Assembly (NCBI GenBank): GCA_963205315.1
Contig: CAUJIO010000103.1
Span: 28,009-92,008 of the forward strand
Direction of reading: 5' to 3'
DNA: 64,000 nt
Source: Pseudomonadota bacterium
GTDB lineage: Bacteria; Pseudomonadota; Alphaproteobacteria; Rhizobiales; Aestuariivirgaceae
The notes under the pieces are model-generated. The model was not told the origin of the DNA. It searched no databases and was given only the letters and a program-made list of their open reading frames with translations. Below are positions 1 through 8,575 of this stretch, one piece after another (the first letter of the stretch is position 1; each line of letters starts with the position of its first letter). A program made the position numbers and the translations under genes.

Positions 1-1
1 T

Positions 2-985
2 TCCGACATGAAGGGTATGTGGGGTCCCAGGCCGCAACACACGGTGGATGCCGCCAACGCGCAACTCGATTACTTCGTTGAGGTGATGAAGAAGCGCGGC
101 ATCCGTGTCGATCGCCCGACGCCGCTCAACTTCAACCAACCAGTATCGACGCCCGACTGGAAGGCCGACTCGATGTTTGGCTGCATGCCGCCGCGCGACG
201 TGATCCTCACCGTCGGCAACGAGATGCTCGAAGCGACGATGAGCTACCGCTGCCGCTGGTTCGAGTATCTCTGCTACCGGCCACTGCTGCAGAAATACTA
301 TGACGAAGATCCGAACATGCGGCACGAGTCGGCGCCCAAGCCACGCCTCACCGATGCCGACTACCGTCCGGATTATCTCTCGGAGAAGATCGGCGATGCC
401 AAGCGTCTCGAATGGACGGCCGCGAAATATTTCGTCACTACCGACGAGGAACCGCTGTTCGATGCCGCCGACGTGCTGCGCTTCGGCAAGGACCTGATCG
501 TGCAGCACGGCTTCACCACCAACCTCAAGGGCATCAACTGGCTGCAGCGCCATTACCCCGATCACCGCGTGCATGCGGTGAACTTCCCCGGAGACCCCTA
601 CCCCATCCACATCGACGCGACCTTCACGCCGATCCGCCCCGGCCTCATCATCAACAATCCGGTGCGCCGCCTGCCGGACGAGCAGCGCAAGCTGTTCAAC
701 AAGAACGGCTGGGAAATCATCGACGCGGCACAGCCCGCCCACAACCAGCCGCCGCCGCTCTGCTATTCTTCCGTCTGGCTGTCGATGAACGTGCTGATGC
801 TCGACGAGAAGACCGTCTGTGTTGAAGCCTCGGAAGTCTACCAGATGGAGCAGTTCGACAAGCTCGGCCTGGAAGTCATCCCGATTCCCTTCCGCGATGC
901 CTATCCCTTCGGCGGCGCGCTGCATTGCGCCACCACGGACGTTTACCGCGAAGGCAAATGCCAGGACTATTTCCCCAAGCAGTAG
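2..985 (+). CDS. Glycine amidinotransferase-family protein (5' partial)
   Basis: Amidinotransferase of the L-arginine:glycine amidinotransferase type, which moves an amidino group from arginine to an acceptor amine. Counting from the ATG at base 8, the catalytic triad known from the family is visible: Asp155 in FDAAD, His201 in HIDATF and Cys307 in GGALHCATTDV. The frame stays open to the left edge, so the true N-terminus probably lies outside the window; the visible 325 residues are shorter than a typical 370-420 aa enzyme. The acceptor (glycine or another amine) cannot be read from sequence. The C-terminus is complete, and no obvious partner gene lies to its right. Confidence 0.85.
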   Translation, partial: SDMKGMWGPRPQHTVDAANAQLDYFVEVMKKRGIRVDRPTPLNFNQPVSTPDWKADSMFGCMPPRDVILTVGNEMLEATMSYRCRWFEYLCYRPLLQKYYDEDPNMRHESAPKPRLTDADYRPDYLSEKIGDAKRLEWTAAKYFVTTDEEPLFDAADVLRFGKDLIVQHGFTTNLKGINWLQRHYPDHRVHAVNFPGDPYPIHIDATFTPIRPGLIINNPVRRLPDEQRKLFNKNGWEIIDAAQPAHNQPPPLCYSSVWLSMNVLMLDEKTVCVEASEVYQMEQFDKLGLEVIPIPFRDAYPFGGALHCATTDVYREGKCQDYFPKQ

Positions 986-1115
986 ATGGGATCAATTCAT
1001 AACATTGCATGTCCCCGTCAATAGCGGGGGGGATGGAATGATGATTGGTGTGCGGCTGTTGAATTGACCGCAGCCCGGAAGAGCTGGGTCAGGGCATGGC
1101 CCGGCCGGCCTGCCG

Positions 1116-2198
1116 TTACAGAATGAAATCTCCCGCACCCAGTGCCTTCAGGTGGTTACCCTCGAGCATGATTGCCATGTCGGCGTCGTTATTGCCTGAG
1201 ATGTTGAACTCGATCAGCGTATTGAATCCAGCCTTGATGGCGCGAATCTGGCCAAGGCCGGCGAACTCGCCTGCGCCAATAAAGACGAAGGCATCGTCGC
1301 TGCCGCCGGCAATTGCATCGATCTGGCTCACGTCGATGGTATCTTCATTCTTTTCATTGAAGAAGCCGATATTGTCGCGGCCGCCCCGGGCGACCGTCGA
1401 ATCTTCGACGCCGGTGTAAACGAACGTGTCGCGGCCTGCTCCGCCGAGCAGTTCGTCTCTGCCCTGTCCGCCGATCAGCGTGTCATCGCCGCGGATGGCG
1501 GCGATGAAATCATTTCCGCGATTGCCGTACATGACATCATCGCCACTCATGCCGATGATGCCGTTGCGCAGGCCATTGCCCATCAGCATATCATCGTGAG
1601 CTGAACCGAAAATTCCCTCGATTCCGTCATAGCTGTCACCGGCAGCCGCACCGCGGTTCTGCGACGGGTCGTGCAGGTTGACGGTGACCGCACTGTTCTG
1701 AAGCAGATAGGACACGACATCCAGGCCATTGCCGCCAACAAAGGCATCGCCGCCGCCCCTGCCCGTAAACAGATCATCGCCGTTGCGGCCCTCGAACACA
1801 TCGCTGCCGCCGGTGCCGACGATGCTGTCGTCGCCGCTGCTGCCGGTGAAATCCATGGCCGTGAAGAGATCTGCCACCTCGGTCCGCCGCTGCTCATCAA
1901 GCGTATCGGCAAACTGGGCGAGCGGAATAGCGATGCCGGCGATGCCGAGAACGGACTGGTTGCCGATCTTCATGGTAATGCCGGTGATCGTGCCGCCGGT
2001 CATGTGACCTTGCGCGTCCACCTCGAACCCGCTTCCCTTCAGGATCAGCACTTGATCGCCGCCGGTGTCAGTAAGCCTGATCGCCGTCGCCGTAGCCTCA
2101 ACGTCCGTGTGATCGTCCCAGACGTCCATCATCGCGCGGATGATGTCGTCCTTGAAATTCCGGATAGCGAAGTGCGCAATGACTTCGATGTCTGACAT
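1116..2198 (-). CDS. RTX-type calcium-binding protein
   Basis: A 360-residue protein with glycine/aspartate-rich RTX nonapeptide repeats in two blocks, about residues 118-165 and 215-270, for example GGQGRDELLGGAGRDTF. The first 110 residues form a non-repetitive domain that I do not recognise. The C-terminus resembles the end of serralysin-type or other type I secreted proteins (GNHLKALGAGDFIL). Such proteins usually leave through a type I secretion system without a cleaved signal peptide, and none is seen here. No HlyB/HlyD/TolC genes are nearby, so an exporter would have to be elsewhere. No catalytic motif such as HExxH is present. The ATG is preceded by a purine-rich GGGAGTGG element. Confidence 0.8.
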   Translation of the reverse strand: MSDIEVIAHFAIRNFKDDIIRAMMDVWDDHTDVEATATAIRLTDTGGDQVLILKGSGFEVDAQGHMTGGTITGITMKIGNQSVLGIAGIAIPLAQFADTLDEQRRTEVADLFTAMDFTGSSGDDSIVGTGGSDVFEGRNGDDLFTGRGGGDAFVGGNGLDVVSYLLQNSAVTVNLHDPSQNRGAAAGDSYDGIEGIFGSAHDDMLMGNGLRNGIIGMSGDDVMYGNRGNDFIAAIRGDDTLIGGQGRDELLGGAGRDTFVYTGVEDSTVARGGRDNIGFFNEKNEDTIDVSQIDAIAGGSDDAFVFIGAGEFAGLGQIRAIKAGFNTLIEFNISGNNDADMAIMLEGNHLKALGAGDFIL

Positions 2199-2297
2199 GG
2201 TTCCACTCCCGTTTCCACGCGGGATGATGTGCCACGGCTAACTCTGCGTCAAATGAAACGTCTCCGCCGGTGGCTGGCCAACGGAGACGTCTTCTTG

Positions 2298-2984
2298 TCA
2301 ATCGTCAGACAGCAAGGCCTTGTGGATGATGGCGCCGATCACCGCGCCAACGATGGGTGCCAGCCAGAACAGCCAGAGCTGCTGGATGGCCCAGCCGCCG
2401 GTGAAGATGGCGACGGCGGTCGAGCGCGCCGGGTTGACCGAGGTATTGGTCACCGGAATCGAGATCAGGTGGATCAGCGTGAGGCACAGGCCGATGGCGA
2501 TCGGCGCGAAGCCGGCCGGAGCCTTCTTGCCGGTGGCGCCGAGGATGACGATCAGGAAGAAGGCAGTCAACACCACCTCGCAGATCAGCGCCGCTCCGAT
2601 CGAATAACCGCCGGGCGAATGCTCGCCAAAGCCGTTCGAGGCAAATCCTCCGGACACGGAGAAATCCGCCTTGCCGCTGGCGATGAGATAGAGCACCAGG
2701 GCTCCCGCTGCACCACCCAGCACCTGGGCAATCACGTAGCCCGGCAATTCGCTCCACGAGAAGCGGCCGGCGGTGGCGAGGCCGACCGAGACGGCCGGGT
2801 TGAAGTGGCCGCCCGAGATGCCGCCCACCGCATAGGCCATGGTCAGCACGGTCAGGCCGAAGGCCAGCGCCACGCCGGCAAAGCCGATGCCGACGCCCGG
2901 AAAGGCCGCGGCCAGCACGGCCGAGCCGCAGCCGCCCAGCACCAGCCAGAAGGTGCCGAAGAATTCGGCGCCAAGTTTTTTCAT
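2298..2984 (-). CDS. aqpZ: Aquaporin Z
   Basis: Water channel of the MIP family in the inner membrane. Both half-helix NPA motifs are present, at residues 62-64 ([10 protein letters not shown]) and 184-186 (SVNPARSTA), and the 228-residue length fits AqpZ. I chose the start at [13 protein letters not shown], which matches the family N-terminus and has a GGGGGAT ribosome-binding site; the open frame extends 17 codons upstream to 3035 without a better site. The aromatic/arginine filter region around the second NPA (NPARS) fits a water-selective channel rather than a glycerol facilitator. It looks monocistronic. Confidence 0.93.
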   Translation of the reverse strand: MKKLGAEFFGTFWLVLGGCGSAVLAAAFPGVGIGFAGVALAFGLTVLTMAYAVGGISGGHFNPAVSVGLATAGRFSWSELPGYVIAQVLGGAAGALVLYLIASGKADFSVSGGFASNGFGEHSPGGYSIGAALICEVVLTAFFLIVILGATGKKAPAGFAPIAIGLCLTLIHLISIPVTNTSVNPARSTAVAIFTGGWAIQQLWLFWLAPIVGAVIGAIIHKALLSDD

Positions 2985-3212
2985 GTTGTCATCCCCCATT
3001 GAATAGACCGGGATCTCGAGAATCACCGGTAGCACAGGCTATTCCGCCGCAACCCCTCCCTGCAATTCCTTAACCTCCGGACGCCAAGGCGAATTGACTT
3101 TCGCCTCCAGACTTCCTATGTGCAGGCCAGTGATGCCGCGGGGCCCCATGGCGAAATCGCCCCCGATGGCTGCTTCATCTCACCTGTCGCCAGAACGGTT
3201 TACCACCACCCC

Positions 3213-4679
3213 ATGATGTTTTCCGAGCTCGGACTGAGCCCCAAGACCCTCGAAGCGGTCACCGCCGCAGGCTATACCACGCCGACGCCGATCCAGGCGG
3301 AAGCCATTCCGCCCGCACTCGCCCGGCGCGACGTGATGGGCCTCGCCCAGACCGGATCGGGCAAGACCGCCGCCTTCGTCCTCCCCATGCTGTCGCTTCT
3401 GGAAAAGGGCCGCGCCCGGGCGCGCATGCCGCGCACTCTCATCCTCGAGCCGACGCGCGAACTGGCCGACCAGGTGCGCGAGGCTTTCGAGACGCTTGGC
3501 AAGATGCATAACCTGAACGTCGCGCTGCTGATCGGCGGCGTCGCCTTCGAACCGCAGGCGCTGAAGATCGACCGTGGTGCCGATGTGGTCATCGCCACGC
3601 CGGGCCGGCTGATGGATCATTTCGAGCGCGGCAAGCTGCTGCTCACCGGCATCGACATGCTGGTCATCGACGAAGCCGACCGCATGCTCGACATGGGCTT
3701 CATCCCGGACATCGAGAAGATCTGCAAGCTCCTGCCCTTCACGCGGCAGACGCTGTTCTTCTCGGCCACCATGCCGCCGGAAATCCAGCGCCTCACCGCG
3801 CAGTTCCTGTCGAACCCGGTGCGCGTCGAAGTCTCCAACCGCTCGTCGACGGCCGAGACCATCACCCAGATGCTGGTGAAAGCGCCGCATGAGGCCAAGG
3901 CCAAGCGCGACACGCTGCGCCAGCTGCTCCGCACACAGACGAACGTCAAGAACGGCATCATCTTCGCCAACCGCAAGACCACGGTGGCGCTGCTGGAAAA
4001 GTCGCTCAAGGTGCACGGCTTCAACGCCGGCGCGCTACATGGTGACATGGACCAGTCGGCGCGCATGAAAACCCTGCAGGGCTTTCGCAACAACGAGATC
4101 ACCTATCTGATCGCGTCGGACGTCGCGGCTCGCGGCCTCGACATTCCGGAAGTTTCCCACGTCTTCAATTTCGATGTGCCGACGCATGCGGAGGATTACG
4201 TCCATCGCATCGGCCGCACCGGTCGCGCCGGCCGCGAAGGCCAGGCCTTCACGCTGGTGACGAAGGAAGAAGGCAAATACTGGAAGGGCATCGAGTCCCT
4301 GATCAAGAAAGAGATCCCGTATTTCGATCTCGGCGAAGGTACCGGAGCCGATGAGGCAACGGACGAAGCCCCGGCCCGCTCTGAGCGCAAGCCGCGCCGC
4401 GAGTCGAAGCCGCGCGAACCGCGGGCGGAAAAGCCGAAGGCCGAAGCCGCACCGCGCGCGCCCAAGGCGCCGCGCGAACCGAGACCTGAGCAGCCGAAGC
4501 CCGCCGCTCCGGTTCAGGCCCGCGCCGAAGACCAGCGCAGCCCGCGCCCCGAGCGCCACGCGCCACAGAAGCGCAGCGACCGCCACCCGCAGCGCGACGT
4601 CTCCGACGCGCCGGACTCCCACAGCTTCCACGATGGCAACATGCCGGCGTTTTTGATGCGGTCAGTGAAGGTGGGCTAA
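3213..4679 (+). CDS. rhlE: DEAD-box ATP-dependent RNA helicase, RhlE type
   Basis: ATP-dependent RNA helicase. All core motifs are visible: the Q-motif region (PTPIQAEAIPPAL), Walker A AQTGSGKT, motif Ia PTRELADQV, DEAD as VIDEADRMLDMGF, SAT in FSATMPP, and HRIGRTGRAG. After about residue 385 a basic, proline- and arginine-rich tail of repeated EPR, KPK and PRPE units begins, typical of RhlE RNA-binding extensions. The start at 3213/3216 (MMFSELGLS) agrees with the family N-terminus; the frame is open 31 codons upstream, but that stretch does not look like helicase sequence. No strong ribosome-binding site is visible. RhlE proteins act in rRNA maturation and mRNA turnover. Confidence 0.9.
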   Translation: MMFSELGLSPKTLEAVTAAGYTTPTPIQAEAIPPALARRDVMGLAQTGSGKTAAFVLPMLSLLEKGRARARMPRTLILEPTRELADQVREAFETLGKMHNLNVALLIGGVAFEPQALKIDRGADVVIATPGRLMDHFERGKLLLTGIDMLVIDEADRMLDMGFIPDIEKICKLLPFTRQTLFFSATMPPEIQRLTAQFLSNPVRVEVSNRSSTAETITQMLVKAPHEAKAKRDTLRQLLRTQTNVKNGIIFANRKTTVALLEKSLKVHGFNAGALHGDMDQSARMKTLQGFRNNEITYLIASDVAARGLDIPEVSHVFNFDVPTHAEDYVHRIGRTGRAGREGQAFTLVTKEEGKYWKGIESLIKKEIPYFDLGEGTGADEATDEAPARSERKPRRESKPREPRAEKPKAEAAPRAPKAPREPRPEQPKPAAPVQARAEDQRSPRPERHAPQKRSDRHPQRDVSDAPDSHSFHDGNMPAFLMRSVKVG

Positions 4680-4711
4680 GGCCCGAACACGTCCTTAATC
4701 ACTTTCTTTCC

Positions 4712-4735
4712 GTCATCCCGGCGAAAGCCGGGATC
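4712..4735. repeat. Palindromic intergenic repeat of the GTCATCCCGGC type
   Basis: The core ATCCCGGCGAAAGCCGGGAT at 4715-4734 is a perfect 8-bp inverted repeat around a GAAA loop. The word GTCATCCCGGCGAAAGCCGG is a very common intergenic repeat in alphaproteobacterial genomes. It lies just after rhlE and may stabilise or end the rhlE transcript, although no T-run follows. Confidence 0.7.
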
Positions 4736-4835
4736 CATTGCGCCACCGCAACGGACTGCCAGCTTCGCCTTTGCGTGGAATTGACGGCGGCCGCCGCGCC
4801 TTGGTTGATCGCGGTACAGCGTGACGGTGCTCGGT

Positions 4836-4964
4836 ATGGAAACTTCCGAAGCCAACAATGACATCACTATCGGCGTCAGTCCCGACCGCGCCCCGTGGAA
4901 GTGCCTGGTCAAGGACGGCAAGGTGGCCGGGGTGATGTCGGAGACGGATGAGGGTGCGCTGTAG
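4836..4964 (+). CDS. Possible small hypothetical protein (42 aa)
   Basis: A 43-codon open frame starting METSEANNDITIGV and ending TDEGAL, with an alternative in-frame GTG start at 4821. I recognise no family. Its reality is supported mainly by the terminator-like hairpin 25 bases after its stop on the same strand. Against it: no clear ribosome-binding site, and the short length. Confidence 0.3.
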   Translation: METSEANNDITIGVSPDRAPWKCLVKDGKVAGVMSETDEGAL

Positions 4965-4988
4965 AGGGTGATACGAACGGCGATTTGG

Positions 4989-5019
4989 ACGGTGCTTTAG
5001 CGGCACCGTTTGTCTTTTT
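4989..5019 (+). terminator. Rho-independent terminator-like hairpin
   Basis: A perfect 7-bp stem, ACGGTGC at 4989-4995 pairing with GCACCGT at 5003-5009, around a 7-base loop, followed by TTGTCTTTTT. The orientation fits termination of a plus-strand transcript from rhlE or the small frame at 4836. Confidence 0.6.
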
Positions 5020-5161
5020 GGGAGGGCGCTCGATAACGAGGCGGCCGATGGCCGCAGTGTCGACGACAGCGATGAATAGCCGTCTTCAATTCGAAGTGTA
5101 AGGCCGGAGTAGTATAGGTTGGTTGGCTGTTACCTGTGTAGGCCCGCGCCCACCTTCAATT

Positions 5162-6013
5162 CTAAGCAGCTAATCTAAATCCCTGAACGTTAGGCAGTTC
5201 AAGCGTGTCGCTCAGAAAAATATACTCTGATCCAACAGTTTTTGTGGCGGCGCTGTAGTTAAGGTTATACTCTATGCATCTAAAATCTGAGTACGCATCC
5301 CGTATCTCGGGAGCCTGATCATACGACACCACCCAGTTAGAAGAGGGCACTCTCTTCAAAGAGCTGGCAATTACTAAATGATCGTTGTGATTATAGAAGT
5401 TTGTATATAGCTTTTGCCCCTTTTCATAGTAGGGAGGATCTAAATATATCAATGTTTTTTTCCTATTCAAATTCTCCTTTATGAAAACAAGCGCGTCTAA
5501 GTTAGTTATTGTAATTTTGTTAGATAGCTTAGAAATAGACAGAATATTTGAAATGAGATTTGTCTTATTGAAACGTGCATCGATCTTCCATTTTCCACAT
5601 TGATCGAAGCCACCGATTGGTCCTGCACCACTAATTATTCCAGACCTATTCGTGCGGTTTAAGAAGTAGGTTGCAAGGCCCAGCTCCAATGGTTTTGATA
5701 CGTCATTTCTTGACCATATACGCTTCTGCCTTTTCCATTCCTCTATCGTTATCGGAAGCCTCTCAATTCGAGAACAGAGTTCATCCGGGGTATGGAACAC
5801 CGATTTCCAAAATGAAAAGATGCCACAATCAATGTCGTTAATTGCAGCACTATCGACAAATCCATCTACGAGTAGTTTGAGTGCAAGCCCCGCACCCCCA
5901 GCATATGGTTCACAATAGTGGCAACCGAATAGACTATTCGAATTGATAAGTTGAGAGAAGAATGGGAATAATTTTGCCTTTCCCCCGGGGTATCGAAGCG
6001 GAGAAACTGTCAC
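5162..6013 (-). CDS. D12-class (Dam-type) DNA N6-adenine methyltransferase
   Basis: Transfers a methyl group from S-adenosylmethionine to adenine N6 in DNA. Seen: the N-terminal RYPGGKAK typical of Dam/D12 enzymes, SAM-binding motif I EPYAGGAG at residues 35-42, FLNRTNRSGII around 117-127, and catalytic motif IV LDPPYY at 191-196. The 283-residue length is normal for the family. Its GTG start shares one base with the upstream stop (TAGTG), so translation is probably coupled to the ParB-like gene. Base composition is clearly AT-richer than the surroundings, suggesting horizontal acquisition. No restriction endonuclease is adjacent, so it is either an orphan modifier or half of an unrecognised two-gene system. 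Confidence 0.88.
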   Translation of the reverse strand: MTVSPLRYPGGKAKLFPFFSQLINSNSLFGCHYCEPYAGGAGLALKLLVDGFVDSAAINDIDCGIFSFWKSVFHTPDELCSRIERLPITIEEWKRQKRIWSRNDVSKPLELGLATYFLNRTNRSGIISGAGPIGGFDQCGKWKIDARFNKTNLISNILSISKLSNKITITNLDALVFIKENLNRKKTLIYLDPPYYEKGQKLYTNFYNHNDHLVIASSLKRVPSSNWVVSYDQAPEIRDAYSDFRCIEYNLNYSAATKTVGSEYIFLSDTLELPNVQGFRLAA

Positions 6014-7353
6014 TATATGTGACTCTTAATAAATTGATCCACACAATCTCTAGCCATCTTGAGTCGACTTTCATTCGGCTTGACGTTAACATGAGTAGCG
6101 AGATTGATGTGATCCAGGTGTTGTGTTTTGAACTCCTTCAATACCTTCAGTTCATCTTTACTCAGCTTTACAACGTTTGACATACATAGGTTCAATGCAC
6201 CTTCTAGATCGAGTGACTTCTTGTCCTTGTTCGCGTTGGCTTCTACAATGAGTTCTTTCAGTGTAATTTCTACGATCATCCGCAGGAGCAAAGTTGACGA
6301 AGCAGGATGTCTAACAATGTTTATTGTTTGCGCCTCAATCATCAATTGCTTGAGCAAGGCGTTATTCTTTTTGGCCGCATAAGGAAACAGAGCATCTTTT
6401 GGTTTTTTGGGCTGCTTTTTTTCTTCCGATTTGTCTTCATCCTCATCCATTTGTGAAGACTTCGAAGACTTTCCAGCGCTCTTTTTTTCGGAACTATTGG
6501 ATTCACTTTTTGCGGATTCACTGTAGTCCTTAAATACGTCATCATAGAGCGATGTGGCGCTCAAGCCTTTCCCTTGTCGAAGGACCAGCTTCTTGATGAG
6601 GTGTTGAAACTTCTTCTTGGCATCTTTCGATGTGAACAGGATCTCAATATTTACTTTGTCGTATTCGATGCCGACCTTTCCTTTGTGCCCTCCAGTCTGT
6701 AGGAAACGGACAGGCGGGTTGAACTCGACCGAGGGGGCGACCAAGGCCGCTCTCTCTTCCGGACTCCATTTTAATTTGAGTGCCTCCAAATACAATTGGT
6801 ACTCCAACAGCAGATCGCGAATATCGCTCTCTGGCTTGTCAAATGCTCTGGCAATCTCCTTTATCTTGCGTCCGTTTTTGTACTCGTCGAACACTGCTTT
6901 TCTGCTTCCAAGATAGCCCCACTTGGATTTGTCGCCTGTTCCAAAGTGAGCCTGAGCCATGATGGGGAGAAGCGAGTCACGGTCAGGCGCGACGCTGCAG
7001 TCCACATCAGTCATGGCAGACTTTTGAGAGATAGAAATCGAGGGCACATTAAACTTTATGCCCTCTGGAAGCGAAATCATTCCCGTCAATATCTTGTAAG
7101 CGGCAATACGAGTATTGCCCTCTACAACAGTATATTGCTTTCCATTCTTCACTACATATGGACGCTCTGCGCCCGTGTTCTTGCCCTCATTTGCGATTTT
7201 TCTAATAAATGCATCGAGATTCTCGAACTCGAACAAGTACTTCACAATTTCCGCCTGAGTTGCGAGTTTTTGTTGCGTTACGATACGCGGATTATTCGTA
7301 TCCAACATGATTTTATCAAGCGGTATACTCTCGAACTTGAACTTCGCGTACAT
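6013..7353 (-). CDS. ParB/Srx-like domain protein coupled to the adenine methyltransferase
   Basis: A 446-residue protein with a ParB N-terminal-like fold: SIPLDKIMLDTNNPRI near the start and the signature VVEGNTRIAAYKIL at residues 76-89. A helical segment at about 145-190 (EIARAFDKPESDIRDLL) looks like the helix-turn-helix part of ParB-like proteins. Residues about 278-320 form a Lys/Glu/Ser-rich linker, and the C-terminal 120 residues are helical with RMIVEITLKELI and a late THVNVKP, loosely like HEPN or DUF4145-type domains; that likeness is weak. It is not a chromosomal ParB: there is no ParA and no parS-like repeat. It heads a two-gene, AT-rich transcript with the methyltransferase. Its biochemical role is unknown. 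Confidence 0.65.
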   Translation of the reverse strand: MYAKFKFESIPLDKIMLDTNNPRIVTQQKLATQAEIVKYLFEFENLDAFIRKIANEGKNTGAERPYVVKNGKQYTVVEGNTRIAAYKILTGMISLPEGIKFNVPSISISQKSAMTDVDCSVAPDRDSLLPIMAQAHFGTGDKSKWGYLGSRKAVFDEYKNGRKIKEIARAFDKPESDIRDLLLEYQLYLEALKLKWSPEERAALVAPSVEFNPPVRFLQTGGHKGKVGIEYDKVNIEILFTSKDAKKKFQHLIKKLVLRQGKGLSATSLYDDVFKDYSESAKSESNSSEKKSAGKSSKSSQMDEDEDKSEEKKQPKKPKDALFPYAAKKNNALLKQLMIEAQTINIVRHPASSTLLLRMIVEITLKELIVEANANKDKKSLDLEGALNLCMSNVVKLSKDELKVLKEFKTQHLDHINLATHVNVKPNESRLKMARDCVDQFIKSHI

Positions 7354-7914
7354 GAAGCCCCCAAAAAAACTTTACCCAACGGATGGTAGGTTGATAGAGC
7401 CGAATCTGCAAGGACAGTTCGAAAACTTGGGTGTGACTTACGAGTCTATCGGTCTTCCAACCGATCGAAGCGCATAGATGGCGATATGGTTGTTGACTTT
7501 TTTCCTATTTTCTGCTAATAGTCCTCTCAGGCTGTTCCAAAGGAGGGGACGATGTCGACAGCGTCTCGAGATTGCGGAATGGCCGGCGGCTCCTGCGGTG
7601 GGGGGCGTCACGCACCCGCCACTCCGGGCGTCCGGGCCTGGCCCCGGGGATACTACGATCCTCGCGCCGCATGGCAGTTAGGCAGCCGCAAGGCGTGGCC
7701 GAAGTGCGGGCCCCAAGACGATAACGCCGCGCCGCCGCGACAGCGGGCGGACGGGCAGGCGGCAAGCCTGCCCCATGCGAGACGGGCGCTTGCGCCATTC
7801 CTCCCTTTCAACCAGCGCGAGCGCCAGACCCGGCACTCCCCTCCTCTTTCATGGCTTCAACACGAGGCCGTCTGCGCCCGCGCGCCGCCCCCGATCCTGC
7901 AGGAACCACCCGCC
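7354..7914. other. Right border of the AT-rich island and leader of the 7915 gene
   Basis: Contains the upstream region of the ParB-like gene (GGGGG element just before its ATG), a small hairpin ATCGGT-CTTCCA-ACCGAT at 7448-7465, and a plus-strand promoter at 7493-7521. From 7552 an open frame runs in phase into the 7915 gene, but its first 121 codons are rich in Gly, Pro, Arg and Ala without recognisable domain character, so I treat it as a leader or doubtful N-terminal extension. Confidence 0.5.
7493..7521 (+). promoter_or_regulatory. Sigma70-like promoter followed by a strong ribosome-binding site
   Basis: TTGACT at 7493-7498 and TAATAG at 7516-7521 are separated by 17 bases, close to the housekeeping consensus. 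Twenty bases further on, AGGAGGGG at 7541-7548 precedes an ATG at 7552. The signals are unusually good, yet the sequence read from that ATG does not look like an ordinary protein. Confidence 0.6.
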
Positions 7915-8271
7915 ATGTTTCACACCGAATATATCGCACGCGAGAAGGTGCTGGCCGTCTGCCCGGACGCCCGCTGCCGGCGCGCCCATGCCTGCCGGGC
8001 GGTAACGGAACCCCGCTGCCCGCATCCCTGCCTCCGCACGCATGAGGACCTCGACAGCGTGCGCCTGGCGCTGGCCTTGAAGCTCGATGCCATCCGGCTT
8101 GAGCTCACGGGCGGCGAGGTCCGCGCGCCACGCAGCGGCGATGACCTCGAGCTGGCGCTGAAATATCTCAAGGAGCTTCTGCATGACGCCGACAGCGCGG
8201 CCATGGCCTCAGCGATGCAATCCGAGGGCCGCGTCCCGGCGGTCCGGGTGGCGCGTCGCCCGGGGCGGTGA
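7915..8271 (+). CDS. Cysteine-rich hypothetical protein
   Basis: A 118-residue protein starting MFHTEYIAREKVLAVC. The first 50 residues hold six cysteines, in CPDARCRRAHAC and CPHPC, so a metal-binding knuckle is possible. The rest is helical with conserved-looking LALALKLDAIRLELTGG and LELALKYLKELLHD. I chose the ATG at 7915 because AGGAA lies ten bases upstream and the sequence becomes protein-like there; the same frame is open from 7552 behind a good promoter and ribosome-binding site, so a 239-residue form cannot be excluded. Similar Cys/Arg-rich proteins occur as unassigned genes in rhizobial and phage-derived regions. Function unknown. Confidence 0.55.
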   Translation: MFHTEYIAREKVLAVCPDARCRRAHACRAVTEPRCPHPCLRTHEDLDSVRLALALKLDAIRLELTGGEVRAPRSGDDLELALKYLKELLHDADSAAMASAMQSEGRVPAVRVARRPGR

Positions 8272-8337
8272 CGCGGGCGCCCGCTTGCCGCCGTGCCTGC
8301 GCTGTGGTGTGCTGGGCGTCTCGCGGAGTCGTGATGC

Positions 8338-8571
8338 ATGAAGTGGTGGCTGTCGGTATTCTTTCTCGTCAACGGGCACTGGGTGCCGGGCAGCGATGTC
8401 GATGGCTGGGCCCCGCGCCCCTTCGATACCGAGCTGCATTGCCTCGACCACAAGCGCATCGCCGAAGAGCAATGCCTGGCGCATCCGCTGGACTATGAGG
8501 CGTTGTGGGTGTGCAGCAAGGGCGAGCCCGCAAAGGGGCCGCCGCAGAAGCTCATCCCGGTCGATTGCTGA
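8338..8571 (+). CDS. Small hypothetical protein with hydrophobic N-terminus
   Basis: A 77-residue protein whose start MKWWLSVFFLV is a short hydrophobic segment, followed by tryptophans and three cysteines (ELHCLDHKRIAEEQC, VCSKGE). The pattern of a short N-terminal helix, GW then PF, and a Cys every 10-30 residues recalls small phage or rhizobial proteins of unknown role. It follows the 7915 gene by 66 bases on the same strand and may be co-transcribed. No catalytic motif is visible. Confidence 0.55.
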   Translation: MKWWLSVFFLVNGHWVPGSDVDGWAPRPFDTELHCLDHKRIAEEQCLAHPLDYEALWVCSKGEPAKGPPQKLIPVDC

Positions 8572-8575
8572 GCGG

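Larger units (their letters stand above)
4680..5161. other. Intergenic region between rhlE and the AT-rich island
   Basis: A 482-base stretch with no large gene. It holds a palindromic repeat (4712-4735), a short open frame (4836-4964), a terminator-like hairpin (4989-5019) and, near its right end, two similar 13-mers beginning CTTCAATTC at 5084 and 5154. Base composition falls sharply towards A/T just right of this region, so it contains the left border of the accessory island. No tRNA gene was found here. Confidence 0.6.

Noticed and set aside
5084..5166. Two similar CTTCAATTC 13-mers at the left border of the island as attachment-site repeats
   Set aside because: They both lie on the same side of the island with one mismatch, no copy was found at the right border, and no integrase or tRNA is present.
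6013..7353. Chromosome or plasmid partition system
   Set aside because: The ParB-like gene has no ParA partner and no parS-like repeats nearby; it is coupled to a methyltransferase instead.
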